DNA from: an uncultured Eubacteriales bacterium
GTDB taxonomy: Bacteria; Bacillota; Clostridia; Oscillospirales; Acutalibacteraceae
Direction: 5' to 3'
NCBI GenBank assembly: GCA_934491515.1
Contig: CAKSTF010000004.1
Location: 1-64,000, forward strand
DNA length: 64,000 nucleotides
Part shown: positions 31,143 to 39,914 of the stretch, one piece after another
How the letters are laid out: every line of letters begins with the position of its first letter
Position numbering within the stretch: the stretch's first letter is position 1
The notes under the pieces: generated by a model
What the model was told of the DNA's origin: nothing
What the model saw: the letters and a program-made list of their open reading frames with translations, nothing else
Databases searched by the model: none
Position numbers and translations under genes: made by a program

Positions 31143-31844
31143 ATGAAAGCTTTAAACAAAGTTTGTCAGTTCCTTACTATAGCGTTGGGACTCGGCGCGC
31201 TTGTGCTCTTTTTCCTCAAGTTTGCAACCATCACCGTTGAAGGCGGCGAATCCGTATCCCTTATAGGTGCGGCGCTCGGCTTCGGTACTAAAACGGAGGT
31301 TGCGGGAACAGAGTACGATATGGCGCGTTCGGCAGATATACTTTTCTGCTTCTGGCTCACCGTTATAGGCCTTCTGTTCAGCGTTTTCTCGTTCAAATCA
31401 AAGGCAAGCCGCTATTTCGTGCCGGCTATCGGTCTTATTGACGGTATTTACATGCTCGTCATCGCGCTCTCCGATCCGTTCAAGTTCGTAGACGCAAGAC
31501 CGCTTTCCACACTTTTGGGCGTTACCGCCATCAAGTATTCAAAGTTTGTGCTTATCACAGCTGTTTGCTTACTTGCCTTTGCGGTAGTTTCCGCCTGCTA
31601 CCTCTTTATAAGCGATTATCTTGAGGTTCTGGCTTCCAAAGGCACGAAAAAGACGATTTTCCGCCGCGTTATTTCCTTCTTCAAGGATTATAAGAGCGAA
31701 ACAAAGAAAATCGTTTGGCCCGGTTTTAAGGACGTGCTTAAAAACACCCTTATAGTTCTTGTAATGTGCCTTATCACCGGCGCGTTTATTTGGGCTATAG
31801 ACTTTGGCCTCGGCAAACTGCTTGAACTCGTTCTCGGTGCATAA
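31143..31844 (+). CDS. secE: SecE with a four-helix N-terminal extension
   Basis: At 233 residues this is about four times the size of usual bacterial SecE. The C-terminal ~65 residues are canonical (SFFKDYKSETKKIVWPGFKDVLKNTLIVLVMC, in parts): an amphipathic helix, the KKIVWPG hinge and the single essential membrane helix. The first ~160 residues form an unrelated domain with four hydrophobic segments (about 8-28, 65-85, 92-110, 135-158). There is no internal ribosome binding site that would clearly make a short SecE. Position between rpmG and nusG confirms identity. The role of the extension is unknown. Confidence 0.92.
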   Translation: MKALNKVCQFLTIALGLGALVLFFLKFATITVEGGESVSLIGAALGFGTKTEVAGTEYDMARSADILFCFWLTVIGLLFSVFSFKSKASRYFVPAIGLIDGIYMLVIALSDPFKFVDARPLSTLLGVTAIKYSKFVLITAVCLLAFAVVSACYLFISDYLEVLASKGTKKTIFRRVISFFKDYKSETKKIVWPGFKDVLKNTLIVLVMCLITGAFIWAIDFGLGKLLELVLGA

Positions 31845-31862
31845 TGCAGAGGAGGGCGAAGA

Positions 31863-32390
31863 ATGGCTGACACTAACCAGGCAAAATGGTATGTCGTTCA
31901 TACCTATTCCGGCTATGAAAACAAGGTAGCAAGCGATCTTGCTACAATGGTAGAAAGCCGCGGTATGCAGGATCTTATTCAGGACATTAAAATCCCGACC
32001 GAGATCGTTACCGAAGTAAAGGACGACAAGACCCGTGAAGTTGAAAGAAAGATATTCCCGGGTTATGTGCTTATTAAGATGATAGTTACCGACGACAGTT
32101 GGTATGTTGTAAGAAACATACGCGGCTGCACCGGCTTTGTGGGACCCGGGTCCAAACCCGTTCCCCTTACAGAGGCGGAAGTTGCTTCCTTAGGCGTTGA
32201 AAAGCACAGCGTTGAAGTGGGCTACAAGGTTGGCGACAGCGTCAAGATAATAAGCGGACCGCTTGAAGGCTACAGCGGCAAGGTCCAGTCGCTCGATACG
32301 GCAAACAACAACGTTTGCGTAGTTCTTTCAATGTTCGGAAGGGAAACTCCGGTCGAACTCGAACTCGATCAGATATCCACCGAACAATAA
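31863..32390 (+). CDS. nusG: Transcription termination/antitermination factor NusG
   Basis: A 175-residue NusG with the NGN domain (AKWYVVHTYSGYENKVASDL; FPGYVLIKM) and a C-terminal KOW domain (VGDSVKIISGPLEGYSGKV). It binds RNA polymerase and modulates pausing. It follows secE with GGAGGGCG upstream of the ATG. Confidence 0.98.
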   Translation: MADTNQAKWYVVHTYSGYENKVASDLATMVESRGMQDLIQDIKIPTEIVTEVKDDKTREVERKIFPGYVLIKMIVTDDSWYVVRNIRGCTGFVGPGSKPVPLTEAEVASLGVEKHSVEVGYKVGDSVKIISGPLEGYSGKVQSLDTANNNVCVVLSMFGRETPVELELDQISTEQ

Positions 32391-32430
32391 TCATCGTTAA
32401 TACGCATAATTTATGCTTATTAACTTCCGG

Positions 32431-32522
32431 CATACAGATTCTCTGCGGCCAAGGTTAACCGTCCGCAGGGTGTGAGCGTTTGTATGTCACGGTGGGAGGG
32501 GCGCGTAGATGAGTGTCCCGCC
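32431..32522 (+). promoter_or_regulatory. Structured leader of rplKA, possible L1 autoregulatory site
   Basis: One stem pairs CATACA (32431-32436) with TGTATG (32481-32486) and CTGCGG with CCGCAG inside. A second, GGTGGGA (32491-32497), pairs with TCCCGCC (32516-32522) around a loop holding GTAGATGAGTG. The second resembles L1-binding mRNA sites that mimic 23S rRNA in rplKA leaders. Assignment is by pattern memory and is tentative. Confidence 0.5.
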
Positions 32523-32566
32523 AAGTGTTAAAAACACGGTTACCACGAATAATGGAGGTGCTAATT

Positions 32567-32992
32567 ATGGCTCAGAAAGTTATAGGTTACATCAAATTGC
32601 AGATCCCTGCAGGCAAAGCCACTCCGGCTCCCCCGGTAGGCCCTGCTCTCGGTCAGCACGGTGTAAACATTATGGAGTTTACCAAGGCGTTTAACGAAAG
32701 AACAAAGAATGACGTTGGCATGATAATACCGGTAGTTATTACCGTTTATGCAGACCATTCTTTCACCTTTATCACAAAAACGCCGCCCGCGGCAGTTCTT
32801 ATTAAAAAGGCTTGCGGTATTGAATCCGCATCTGGCACACCTAACAAAACAAAGGTTGCCAAGATCACAAGCGAGCAGGTAAGGAAGATCGCAGAAACCA
32901 AGATGCCCGACCTTAATGCAGCAAGCATTGAATCCGCTATGAGTATGATAGCAGGTACAGCGCGCAGCATGGGCGTTGAAGTTGTAGATTGA
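32567..32992 (+). CDS. rplK: Ribosomal protein L11
   Basis: A 141-residue L11 from the ATG at 32567 (GGAGG 9 bases before). KLQIPAGKATPAPPVGPALGQHGVNIMEF is the classic N-terminal domain that binds thiostrepton; the C-terminal rRNA-binding domain ends in SMGVEVVD. The longer frame upstream lies in the leader. Confidence 0.98.
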   Translation: MAQKVIGYIKLQIPAGKATPAPPVGPALGQHGVNIMEFTKAFNERTKNDVGMIIPVVITVYADHSFTFITKTPPAAVLIKKACGIESASGTPNKTKVAKITSEQVRKIAETKMPDLNAASIESAMSMIAGTARSMGVEVVD

Positions 32993-33049
32993 TTCTCTCT
33001 TGTGGGAGGATAGTTCCGATTAACCACTTATTGGGAGGTAAACAAAGTA

Positions 33050-33745
33050 ATGAAACACGGAAAAAAATATAATAACAGTGTAAAACTTATCGAAGAAGGT
33101 AAGTTTTACGATGTTGCGGAAGCAGTAGAGATTGCCGTTAAAACCGGCACCGCAAAATTTGACGAAACGGTTGAAGTACACGTTCGTTTGGGCGTTGACT
33201 CCCGTCACGCAGACCAGCAGGTTCGCGGCGCGGTAGTTCTTCCCAACGGCACGGGCAAAACCGTAAGAACCCTCGTTCTTGCAAAGGGCGACAAAGCCGA
33301 CGCCGCTAAAGCAGCAGGTTCGGACTTTGTAGGCGCTGAAGAAATGGTTGCAAAGATCCAGAACGAAAACTGGCTTGATTTCGACGTTGTTATCGCCACA
33401 CCCGACATGATGGGTATGGTAGGCCGTCTCGGTAAGGTTTTAGGCCCCCGCGGTCTTATGCCTACACCTAAGGCAGGCACTGTAACACCCGACGTTGCGA
33501 AAGCCGTTACCGAAGCAAAAGCAGGTAAGATTGAGTACCGTCTTGATAAGACCAACATCATCCACTGCCCCATCGGTAAAGTTTCCTTCGGTGCGGAAAA
33601 GATAAAAGAAAACTTTGACGCTTTGATGGGCGCCATTATAAAGGCGAAGCCCGCCGCTACCAAGGGTCAGTATGTTAAATCCTGCGTTCTCGCGACCACT
33701 ATGGGCCCCGGAATCAAACTCTCCGTTGCTAAATTCGGCAACTGA
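33050..33745 (+). CDS. rplA: Ribosomal protein L1
   Basis: A 231-residue L1 with VEVHVRLGVDSRHADQQVRGAV, DVVIATPDMMGMVGRLGKVLGPRGLMPTPK (in parts) and TTMGPGIKL motifs. It binds the L1 stalk of 23S rRNA and probably its own mRNA leader. It ends the operon. Confidence 0.98.
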   Translation: MKHGKKYNNSVKLIEEGKFYDVAEAVEIAVKTGTAKFDETVEVHVRLGVDSRHADQQVRGAVVLPNGTGKTVRTLVLAKGDKADAAKAAGSDFVGAEEMVAKIQNENWLDFDVVIATPDMMGMVGRLGKVLGPRGLMPTPKAGTVTPDVAKAVTEAKAGKIEYRLDKTNIIHCPIGKVSFGAEKIKENFDALMGAIIKAKPAATKGQYVKSCVLATTMGPGIKLSVAKFGN

Positions 33746-33776
33746 TTGCAGCAGGACCGATAACCGTAATAAAAAC

Positions 33777-33814
33777 AATAAAGCCTTCGTACTATTTAGT
33801 ACGGAGGCTTTATT
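33777..33814 (+). promoter_or_regulatory. Strong hairpin after rplA that contains the bofA ribosome binding site
   Basis: An 18 bp stem with one T-G pair (33777-33794 with 33797-33814) and a 2-base loop. The GGAGG of the next gene (33803-33807) lies in the 3' arm. The tail is GTTTATG, not a U-run, so it may be a weak terminator, a translational lock on bofA, or both. Confidence 0.75.
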
Positions 33815-33818
33815 GTTT

Positions 33819-34079
33819 ATGAAAATAATACTTATTTGTTTTTTCGCGGTTCTTGCGATTTTCGCTTTTGTTCTTTTGCTACTTCACATAAAAACGCTGC
33901 GCCCCGTGCGGTCAATGCTGATTCACGCGGCGCTGGGGCTTTTGTTCACGGCAGTAATAAACCTTACTTCGCGCTTTACCGGGATTGCAATACCGATAAA
34001 CCCGTATACGCTCTGTTCGGTAAGCGTTCTGGGTGTTCCGGCGGTTTGCGGAATACTTGTTTTAAATTTAATACTTTAA
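33819..34079 (+). CDS. BofA-like sigma-K processing inhibitor family protein
   Basis: An 86-residue protein with two or three membrane segments. The C-terminal half (INLTSRFTGIAIPINPYTLCSVSVLGVPAVCGIL, in parts) matches the BofA signature of Asn-rich and IPINPYT elements. BofA holds SpoIVFB inactive in the outer forespore membrane of Bacillus. The start at 33819 is 5 bases past the hairpin that hides its ribosome binding site. No sporulation-type promoter could be placed between rplA and the start. Confidence 0.82.
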   Translation: MKIILICFFAVLAIFAFVLLLLHIKTLRPVRSMLIHAALGLLFTAVINLTSRFTGIAIPINPYTLCSVSVLGVPAVCGILVLNLIL

Positions 34080-34082
34080 AAT

Positions 34083-34109
34083 CAGACGGCGGATAATTTC
34101 CGCCGTCTG
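34083..34109. terminator. Bidirectional terminator between bofA and manA
   Basis: CAGACGGCGGA (34083-34093) pairs with TCCGCCGTCTG (34099-34109), with T-rich sequence following. Confidence 0.85.
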
Positions 34110-34116
34110 CTATTTA

Positions 34117-35031
34117 TTATATATGCGAACAAAGAATATCACCGTAACCCGTAAACTTCACCGGTATACCGGCAGGAATCAGCACGCTGTCCAACGGGTT
34201 TAAGTTTATCGTGCCCGAAGGATACGATAGCGCCGCGCTGCCGCTTGTAAGTATTACGGATACAAAACTATCGTCCTCCCGCAGACCTGCGCTGCCGTCA
34301 AGCCGGATAAGCGATACCGAAAGCCCCTCTGTCGAGGGAATCTCGCTTACCGTACCGAACGGATAAAGGAATGTGTCCTCAAGTCTTGCGGCGGCAGTAG
34401 TCGCCGCAGTGGTTTTAATTATTCTTTGCGCGTTTCTAATGTCCAGCGGAACACGGCTGCCGTCGGGTGCCGTTCTTCCGTAATCGGAAACGGCAAAAAA
34501 CTCCTCGTCGGCGTGTGAAGCCTCGAAAAACAGAACATCTTTGCCTATCGCGTGCAAAAGGCCTGCCGGAACATTTATAAGGTCGCCTTTTTTAAGCGGC
34601 ACATAGTTACATACGGGAGACAGCGTATTTGAGGATATGCGGCGCGACAGTTCATCCGCGGTAATGTCGCGCGTAAATCCGTATATCATCTGCGAATTTT
34701 CCGAAGCCTCCGCCACGTATATCAGCCGTTCGTGGGTGGCAACGCCTATGGGCAGCCTGTCCTTTGCGTCCGTAAGACGGATAAAAAAAGGCAATTCGGT
34801 CCCCTTTTTAAGTTTTCTGCCGCCTATTGCCCTGCCCTTTTCATCAAAAAGCGCGTCAAGGCCCATATCTTTATACTCGCCGTTTTTTACTGTGCAAACG
34901 CCCTCCGACTTAGAGGAAAGCAGCCACAGTTCCGAGGCGTTTTCATATTTCGGCAATCCCAAAATATCATATATTCGCCTGCCGCCCCAAAGTCTGTCCT
35001 TTGAAGGCGCGTTCAAAAGCAACGGATACAT
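34117..35031 (-). CDS. manA: ManA-like mannose-6-phosphate isomerase (divergent)
   Basis: A 304-residue class I phosphomannose isomerase-like cupin. WGG near the N-terminus, GDLINVPAGLLHAIGKDVLFFEAS and the DYGR segment identify the family. The canonical metal motif QVHPDD is replaced around residues 96-104 by GVATHERL: the His is kept but the Gln ligand is Ala. This may alter metal binding or activity, so conversion of fructose-6-phosphate and mannose-6-phosphate is likely but not certain. It stands alone. Confidence 0.8.
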   Translation of the reverse strand: MYPLLLNAPSKDRLWGGRRIYDILGLPKYENASELWLLSSKSEGVCTVKNGEYKDMGLDALFDEKGRAIGGRKLKKGTELPFFIRLTDAKDRLPIGVATHERLIYVAEASENSQMIYGFTRDITADELSRRISSNTLSPVCNYVPLKKGDLINVPAGLLHAIGKDVLFFEASHADEEFFAVSDYGRTAPDGSRVPLDIRNAQRIIKTTAATTAAARLEDTFLYPFGTVSEIPSTEGLSVSLIRLDGSAGLREDDSFVSVILTSGSAALSYPSGTINLNPLDSVLIPAGIPVKFTGYGDILCSHI

Positions 35032-35211
35032 TATATCTGCCTCCCTTTTTTAACTTCTCTTTTTATTATAATATAAAATCCGAAAAAATCAAGAAGCGTA
35101 AAAAATGCTTGAAAATACGTCGAAAAATGGTATAATCGTTTCATTCGGGCAGATAAAACGACCGGAATACAATAATTTTTATCTAAATAAAACGGCAAAG
35201 GGGATGACATT

Positions 35212-36561
35212 TTGAAAAACAAACAGACAGACCTTGTAAACGGCAATATATTCAAGGGCGTTTTCCTTTTGGGAGTGCCGCTTATGCTCTCCAACATACT
35301 GCAGGTGCTTTTCAATATGTCAGATATAGCCGTAGTGGGCAGATTTGCAGGCTCTAACGCACTTGGCAGCGTAGGTTCTACCTCGATACATGTAATGCTT
35401 TTTACGGGACTTGTAATAGGCGTGGGCGGCGGCATAAACGTTGCCGCGGCGCAGGCTATGGGCACGGGCGACTGTGAAACTGTAAAGGCACGCATACAAA
35501 ACTGCGCCGCCGTGGCGCTTTTCGCGGGCGTGTTTATATGCCTGCTTTCCCTCTTTGCTTCTCCTCCGCTTTTACGGCTGCTTGATACAAAGCCCGAACT
35601 TTTAAGCGGCGCCGAAACCTATATGCGCATATACTCTTTCGGTTTTCCCGCACTTATGATATACAATTTCGGCAATGCGGTGCTTTCTGCCGCGGGAAAC
35701 ACAAAAAAGCCGCTTATAATACTGCTTGCAAGCGGCATTATAAACGTGGCGCTTAATGTTTTCTTTGTAACCGTTATCGGTATGGACGTAGACGGCGTTG
35801 CCTATGCCAGTATTATATCGCAGTATCTTTCCGCCGCGGCGGTGACCGCCGTGCTTTTAAAGACCGATAAAAACTATCGGCTTTCGCTTAAAAATTTCAA
35901 ACTGCAAAAAACCCAGGTCTTCTCGGTGCTGTCACTGGGCGTTCCGGCAGCGCTGCAAAACGCCATATTTGCGTGCGCTAATTTCTTTATTTTAGCCGGC
36001 GTAAACCGTCTTGACACGCTGATGGTAAAGGGAAATTCCGCTGCTGCCAACGCGGACAACCTTATATACGATATTATGGCGGCGTTTTATACCGCCGGCA
36101 CAAGTTTCATAGGTCAGAATTTCGGCGCACGAAAGCGCGAACGAATTAAAAAGAGTTATTTTGCCGCGCTTTTTTACTCGTTCACCGCAGCGGTAATAGG
36201 CGGCGTTTTGCTTTTGGTTTTCGGCAGGCAGTTTTTATCGCTTTTCACAAGCGAGGCGGACGTTATAACTGCGGGAATGCAGCGCCTTAAGATAATGGCG
36301 TTTTCTTACGCAGTCTCCGCTTTTATGGACTGCACCATAGCGGCATCTCGCGGAATCGGAAAAACGTTGGTGCCCACCGCGATAGTAATAGCAGGCTCCT
36401 GCGTTTTCAGAATTATCTGGGTTTATACAATATTTGATTACTTTAAAACAGTGCCGTCGCTTTATCTTCTTTACGTTTTCTCATGGGCGATAACGGCGAT
36501 TGCCGAAATAATCTACTTTAAGCACGCCTTTAAAAAGCAGACGGCAGGATTTGAAGAATAG
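35212..36561 (+). CDS. MATE family efflux transporter
   Basis: A 449-residue, 12-helix MATE protein. The N-terminal LVNGNIFKGVFLLGVPLMLSN and the repeated half (LSLGVPAALQN, with TAGTSFIGQNFGARKRERIKKSY) are typical of the DinF/NorM-like cation/multidrug antiporters. The start is TTG behind AGGGGATG. A perfect terminator follows the stop. Confidence 0.92.
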   Translation: MKNKQTDLVNGNIFKGVFLLGVPLMLSNILQVLFNMSDIAVVGRFAGSNALGSVGSTSIHVMLFTGLVIGVGGGINVAAAQAMGTGDCETVKARIQNCAAVALFAGVFICLLSLFASPPLLRLLDTKPELLSGAETYMRIYSFGFPALMIYNFGNAVLSAAGNTKKPLIILLASGIINVALNVFFVTVIGMDVDGVAYASIISQYLSAAAVTAVLLKTDKNYRLSLKNFKLQKTQVFSVLSLGVPAALQNAIFACANFFILAGVNRLDTLMVKGNSAAANADNLIYDIMAAFYTAGTSFIGQNFGARKRERIKKSYFAALFYSFTAAVIGGVLLLVFGRQFLSLFTSEADVITAGMQRLKIMAFSYAVSAFMDCTIAASRGIGKTLVPTAIVIAGSCVFRIIWVYTIFDYFKTVPSLYLLYVFSWAITAIAEIIYFKHAFKKQTAGFEE

Positions 36562-36596
36562 AAAAAAGCGTCACCCGAAAAGGTGACGCTTTTTTT
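36562..36596. terminator. Bidirectional terminator
   Basis: AAAAAAGCGTCACC (36562-36575) pairs with GGTGACGC and a T-run (36582-36596). It marks the border between the MATE gene and the phage-like operon. Confidence 0.93.
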
Positions 36597-36639
36597 GCAA
36601 ACCGAATTTTTTATTTTGTGCAGCAAATTTTATAATTTT

Positions 36640-37818
36640 TCAAAAATTCAGTCCATCCATTGCTTTTTTTATATTTTCCCGCACGGCCGAGTTAAGTTCG
36701 CTTTCCGAAAAAAGCGCCGTGTAGGAATAAAATACCATACCCGAAACCTGTCTGTCGCTTTTACATAAAGACACCTGCCTTGAAAGTATGTCGTCCGCAT
36801 TCTGCCATTCGGTGCAGTCGGGAGATACGGCGGTCCCCGTTTTGTACGCCGCAAGACCTATGCAAAGTTCCACGCCCGTACCTGCCGTAAGGTTTTTCCA
36901 AGCGTCAAGCAGATTTTCAAATCTGAACTTTTCGGTAGGATACAAAAATCCGAAATATATCTGCGGAATTATAACATCCACACAGCGGCTTTCACACCAG
37001 GCTGATATATCGGCATAGTAAGCGGTGCGGTTTTTTTCTATGTCCGCTGCCGGACTAACGCTGAAAATAATGTCTTTTCTTATAAATTTCAGTGCCGTAT
37101 AGCAGCCCGATATCAAGGCATTCACGCTTGCCCTGCGGAATTCTTCAAGAGTTATCGGCACACTGCAGCCGGCGGCATATTCCTCGTATGCGGCACTGTC
37201 AAAAGCGGGGTCGGTTGTCGGGTAAAAATAATCGTCGAAGTGCACGCCGTCTATATCGTATTTTTCCGCCGCTTCTCTCACGGCGGATATTACGGTCTGG
37301 CGCACTTCGGAGCATCCGGGGTTAAGGTATATTCCCCCCGATATGCATACGTTTTTATCGTTGTCGGGGTTTTCATCGTTAAGCCATTTATATGCAATGC
37401 TGTTTTGCGGCAGTGTGGAAGTGTCGATATCGGAAGTTTTTACACGGTATGGGTTCATCCACAAATGCAGCCGCATATTTTTCGTGTGTGCAAGTTCTAC
37501 GGCGGTTTTAAGAACATCGCCCGAATAGGAGTTTGCACTCTCGCGCTTTGTATATATTTCCGAAGGATAGTAAGCGTCGCAAAACGGAACGGCGTGCATA
37601 AATATATCGGTTATACCGAACGCTTTGCATTTTGAAACTATCTCGGAAAAGTTTTTGTAAAAGTCGCCGCTTTTAAGACAGGCGTCCATTTCTATGTAGG
37701 ATATCCACACTCCGTTTATATCGGTTTTTGTCGATACCGCCGCCTTTTCGGGTGCCTTTTTTGCGGCGCAGCCGGATATACACAGCGCCGCCAGCATTAC
37801 ACATAAAAGTCTTTTCAT
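36640..37818 (-). CDS. GHL10/DUF187-type glycosidase-like lipoprotein
   Basis: A 392-residue protein with a lipoprotein signal (MKRLLCVMLAALCISGCAAK; lipobox Cys 17). A TIM-barrel glycosidase-like domain of the GHL10 family follows, with VWISYIEMD, LHLWMNPYR, a DGVHFDDYFYP catalytic-type motif and VDVIIPQIYFG. It should sit outside the cell membrane. The ATG is 2 bases after the stop of the hub gene, with the GGAG inside that stop region, so it belongs to the capsid operon. Its substrate could be murein or another glycan. A host lipoprotein at the end of a head-neck gene set is unexpected. Confidence 0.82.
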   Translation of the reverse strand: MKRLLCVMLAALCISGCAAKKAPEKAAVSTKTDINGVWISYIEMDACLKSGDFYKNFSEIVSKCKAFGITDIFMHAVPFCDAYYPSEIYTKRESANSYSGDVLKTAVELAHTKNMRLHLWMNPYRVKTSDIDTSTLPQNSIAYKWLNDENPDNDKNVCISGGIYLNPGCSEVRQTVISAVREAAEKYDIDGVHFDDYFYPTTDPAFDSAAYEEYAAGCSVPITLEEFRRASVNALISGCYTALKFIRKDIIFSVSPAADIEKNRTAYYADISAWCESRCVDVIIPQIYFGFLYPTEKFRFENLLDAWKNLTAGTGVELCIGLAAYKTGTAVSPDCTEWQNADDILSRQVSLCKSDRQVSGMVFYSYTALFSESELNSAVRENIKKAMDGLNF

Positions 37819-37820
37819 AT

Positions 37821-39905
37821 TTACTCCGTTCTGTACTTAAATCGGATATCGGAAATTTCCATACCGCTGCTGCTTTCGGCAAAAAAAGCAGCGCGTTTTA
37901 CCCTGCCCAAAGCCGACCTTGGCAAAAGGATAATTTCTCCCTTACCGTTATGTATATGCTTTTTGTATTCTCTTTTATCCGTTTTACAGCCTGCATTAAG
38001 TATACCGCCCGTGCTGTAAAAGTAAATGCTTTCGGGAATTTTGTAGCCGTCGGTGCCGAATTTGTAAAACGCGGTCGTAAAACTGCTCTTTACAGGCAGC
38101 CTCTTTTCCGCAACCGCACCGTTTTCGTCCGTTTCCGGTATTGTGTCGGCAACCGATTCGGAAAGCGAGGAAAGATAATCTATGTTTCCGTCGGTTTTTC
38201 CGCAGAATACGGGTTCTTCGCAAATCTGCGCCCCGGTTATGTTAAGCGAAGGAGTTTTCCAGATATACCACCCTGCGCTTCCTATGTTTTCGGCAGCGTA
38301 TCTTTTTGCGTAACCGAAGTTATTTATCCTGCAGTCGCACACAAACACCGCGTCGTTTATAAAAAGATAGTAATATCCGCCTGTCGACACGGCAAAAGGC
38401 TCTTTACCCGTTGCGTTTTCTGCAAGCGCTTTTTTGATTTCCGATGATATCGGGTAAGAAAGTTCAAATATATTCTTTTCGCTGCCGTAGGTGGTGGCCT
38501 CAAGTGTGTAAACATTGCCGTCCGACCCAAGCCATATAAGCTGCCCCGCACATTCGGCAACGGTCTTGCCGAACGTTGTCCCGATCTTCATACTGATACT
38601 TTCGGAAGACAAAGAGTCCCCTATTATAAAGGTATCCTTATCGTAATTTTCCGAAATCGCCCTTGAAACGGTGTTGCCGGCGGCAAGATTTATTTTATAT
38701 ATCTCACTTTGCTTAAATGCGACCAGTTTCCCGTTCTGGTGCGCCGCCGCAACAACCGGCTGATCGACAGATCCTATCTCGGTCTTTGATGCGCTCGGAA
38801 AATAAAGCGGATTTGATATACGGCAGGAATATACCTCGTTTGGTTTTTCCGAGTTCCCGTAAAAGTAAGCGTGAGAGCCGAACACCGCAGCGCCTTTACT
38901 GCCTATTATCTCTTCCCTGCCGGACGCTTCCAGAACCGAACTTACGATAAGATTATTGCGCCCGTAATCAAAATTGTGCGAAACGGGTTTTTTGTTATCG
39001 GGATCGGTGGAATCAAAAACATAAAGATGTCCTTTATTACGGTAACATACAACGCGGTATTTGTTTTCGGCGTCGCTTGCCTTGTTATCGCCAACGGGCA
39101 CGGTAACGTCCGTCCATGTATTCACGCTTGAATATATCCTTACCCTTACGGGTGCATCGGCGCGGATGTTCGTAACGGGCATTTCAAAAACCGAGGAGTA
39201 TCCGTCGGTAGTAAAACACATTGTGAAGGCTCCGGAAAGCAGATCCGGCGCTTCGGGCGAATAGGGCGTTCCTATGTCCATATCTATGCCTGCGGCTTCG
39301 ACCTTGTTATAAAAAAGGCCGCGGCCGTTTGCATATATTATCGGAGAATAACATTCGTCCCTTCCTATATACCGCCATGCGGTAAGATCCGCCGACAGTT
39401 CCCTTATATCGTACACGTTGCCATTGTCGCCCACGCCCGTAACAAAAGCGTATATCCCCGAACCGAATGTGGGCTCGGCCACCAGGAAAAACACCTGTTT
39501 AAACCTGCTGTACGCCTTTGCGGCGTCTTCTGCGTCCTTCATGGCGTTTATGCCGCCTATCTGCCGTATGCCCGATTTCCCGTAAACAAGGTACACCTTT
39601 ATCTGTTCTGCCTCCCCATCCTGCGGCAGGTCGCTTTTATATGCTATTTTACACTTTTTCCCGTCATTATAAAACACGGTATCGGTAAGCGTAAATGGCA
39701 GCGCCGCCGCGGCGGATGTTTGCATCGCAGTACCCATATCCGCACAAAAGGCGGGGCGCGTTTTGATTTTGCCGTCGCGGCAAAGCACGTTTTCAGCCCT
39801 TAAAAACGAATTTTCACTGCCGTAAAGCCTGTTGCAGTCTGTACCGCAAATTTCCGGCAGATTGAAAGTTTTAATTTCCGGGCGCTTGGTTGCTTTATAC
39901 TTCAT
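37821..39905 (-). CDS. Podovirus-type tail hub/DNA stabilization protein (gp10-like)
   Basis: A 694-residue beta-rich protein with propeller-like repeated segments (YFYGNSEKPNEVYSCRISNP, QNGKLVAFKQSEIYKI, LIWLGSDGNVYTLEATTYG). Size, beta propeller-like repeats and position after portal and adaptor fit the P22 gp10-type hub that plugs the packaged head, or T7 gp12-like nozzle proteins. I see no catalytic motif. GAGGTGATAAA before the ATG is a clear site. The identification is by context and fold impression, not a firm family match. Confidence 0.55.
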   Translation of the reverse strand: MKYKATKRPEIKTFNLPEICGTDCNRLYGSENSFLRAENVLCRDGKIKTRPAFCADMGTAMQTSAAAALPFTLTDTVFYNDGKKCKIAYKSDLPQDGEAEQIKVYLVYGKSGIRQIGGINAMKDAEDAAKAYSRFKQVFFLVAEPTFGSGIYAFVTGVGDNGNVYDIRELSADLTAWRYIGRDECYSPIIYANGRGLFYNKVEAAGIDMDIGTPYSPEAPDLLSGAFTMCFTTDGYSSVFEMPVTNIRADAPVRVRIYSSVNTWTDVTVPVGDNKASDAENKYRVVCYRNKGHLYVFDSTDPDNKKPVSHNFDYGRNNLIVSSVLEASGREEIIGSKGAAVFGSHAYFYGNSEKPNEVYSCRISNPLYFPSASKTEIGSVDQPVVAAAHQNGKLVAFKQSEIYKINLAAGNTVSRAISENYDKDTFIIGDSLSSESISMKIGTTFGKTVAECAGQLIWLGSDGNVYTLEATTYGSEKNIFELSYPISSEIKKALAENATGKEPFAVSTGGYYYLFINDAVFVCDCRINNFGYAKRYAAENIGSAGWYIWKTPSLNITGAQICEEPVFCGKTDGNIDYLSSLSESVADTIPETDENGAVAEKRLPVKSSFTTAFYKFGTDGYKIPESIYFYSTGGILNAGCKTDKREYKKHIHNGKGEIILLPRSALGRVKRAAFFAESSSGMEISDIRFKYRTE

Positions 39906-39914
39906 TTTATCACC

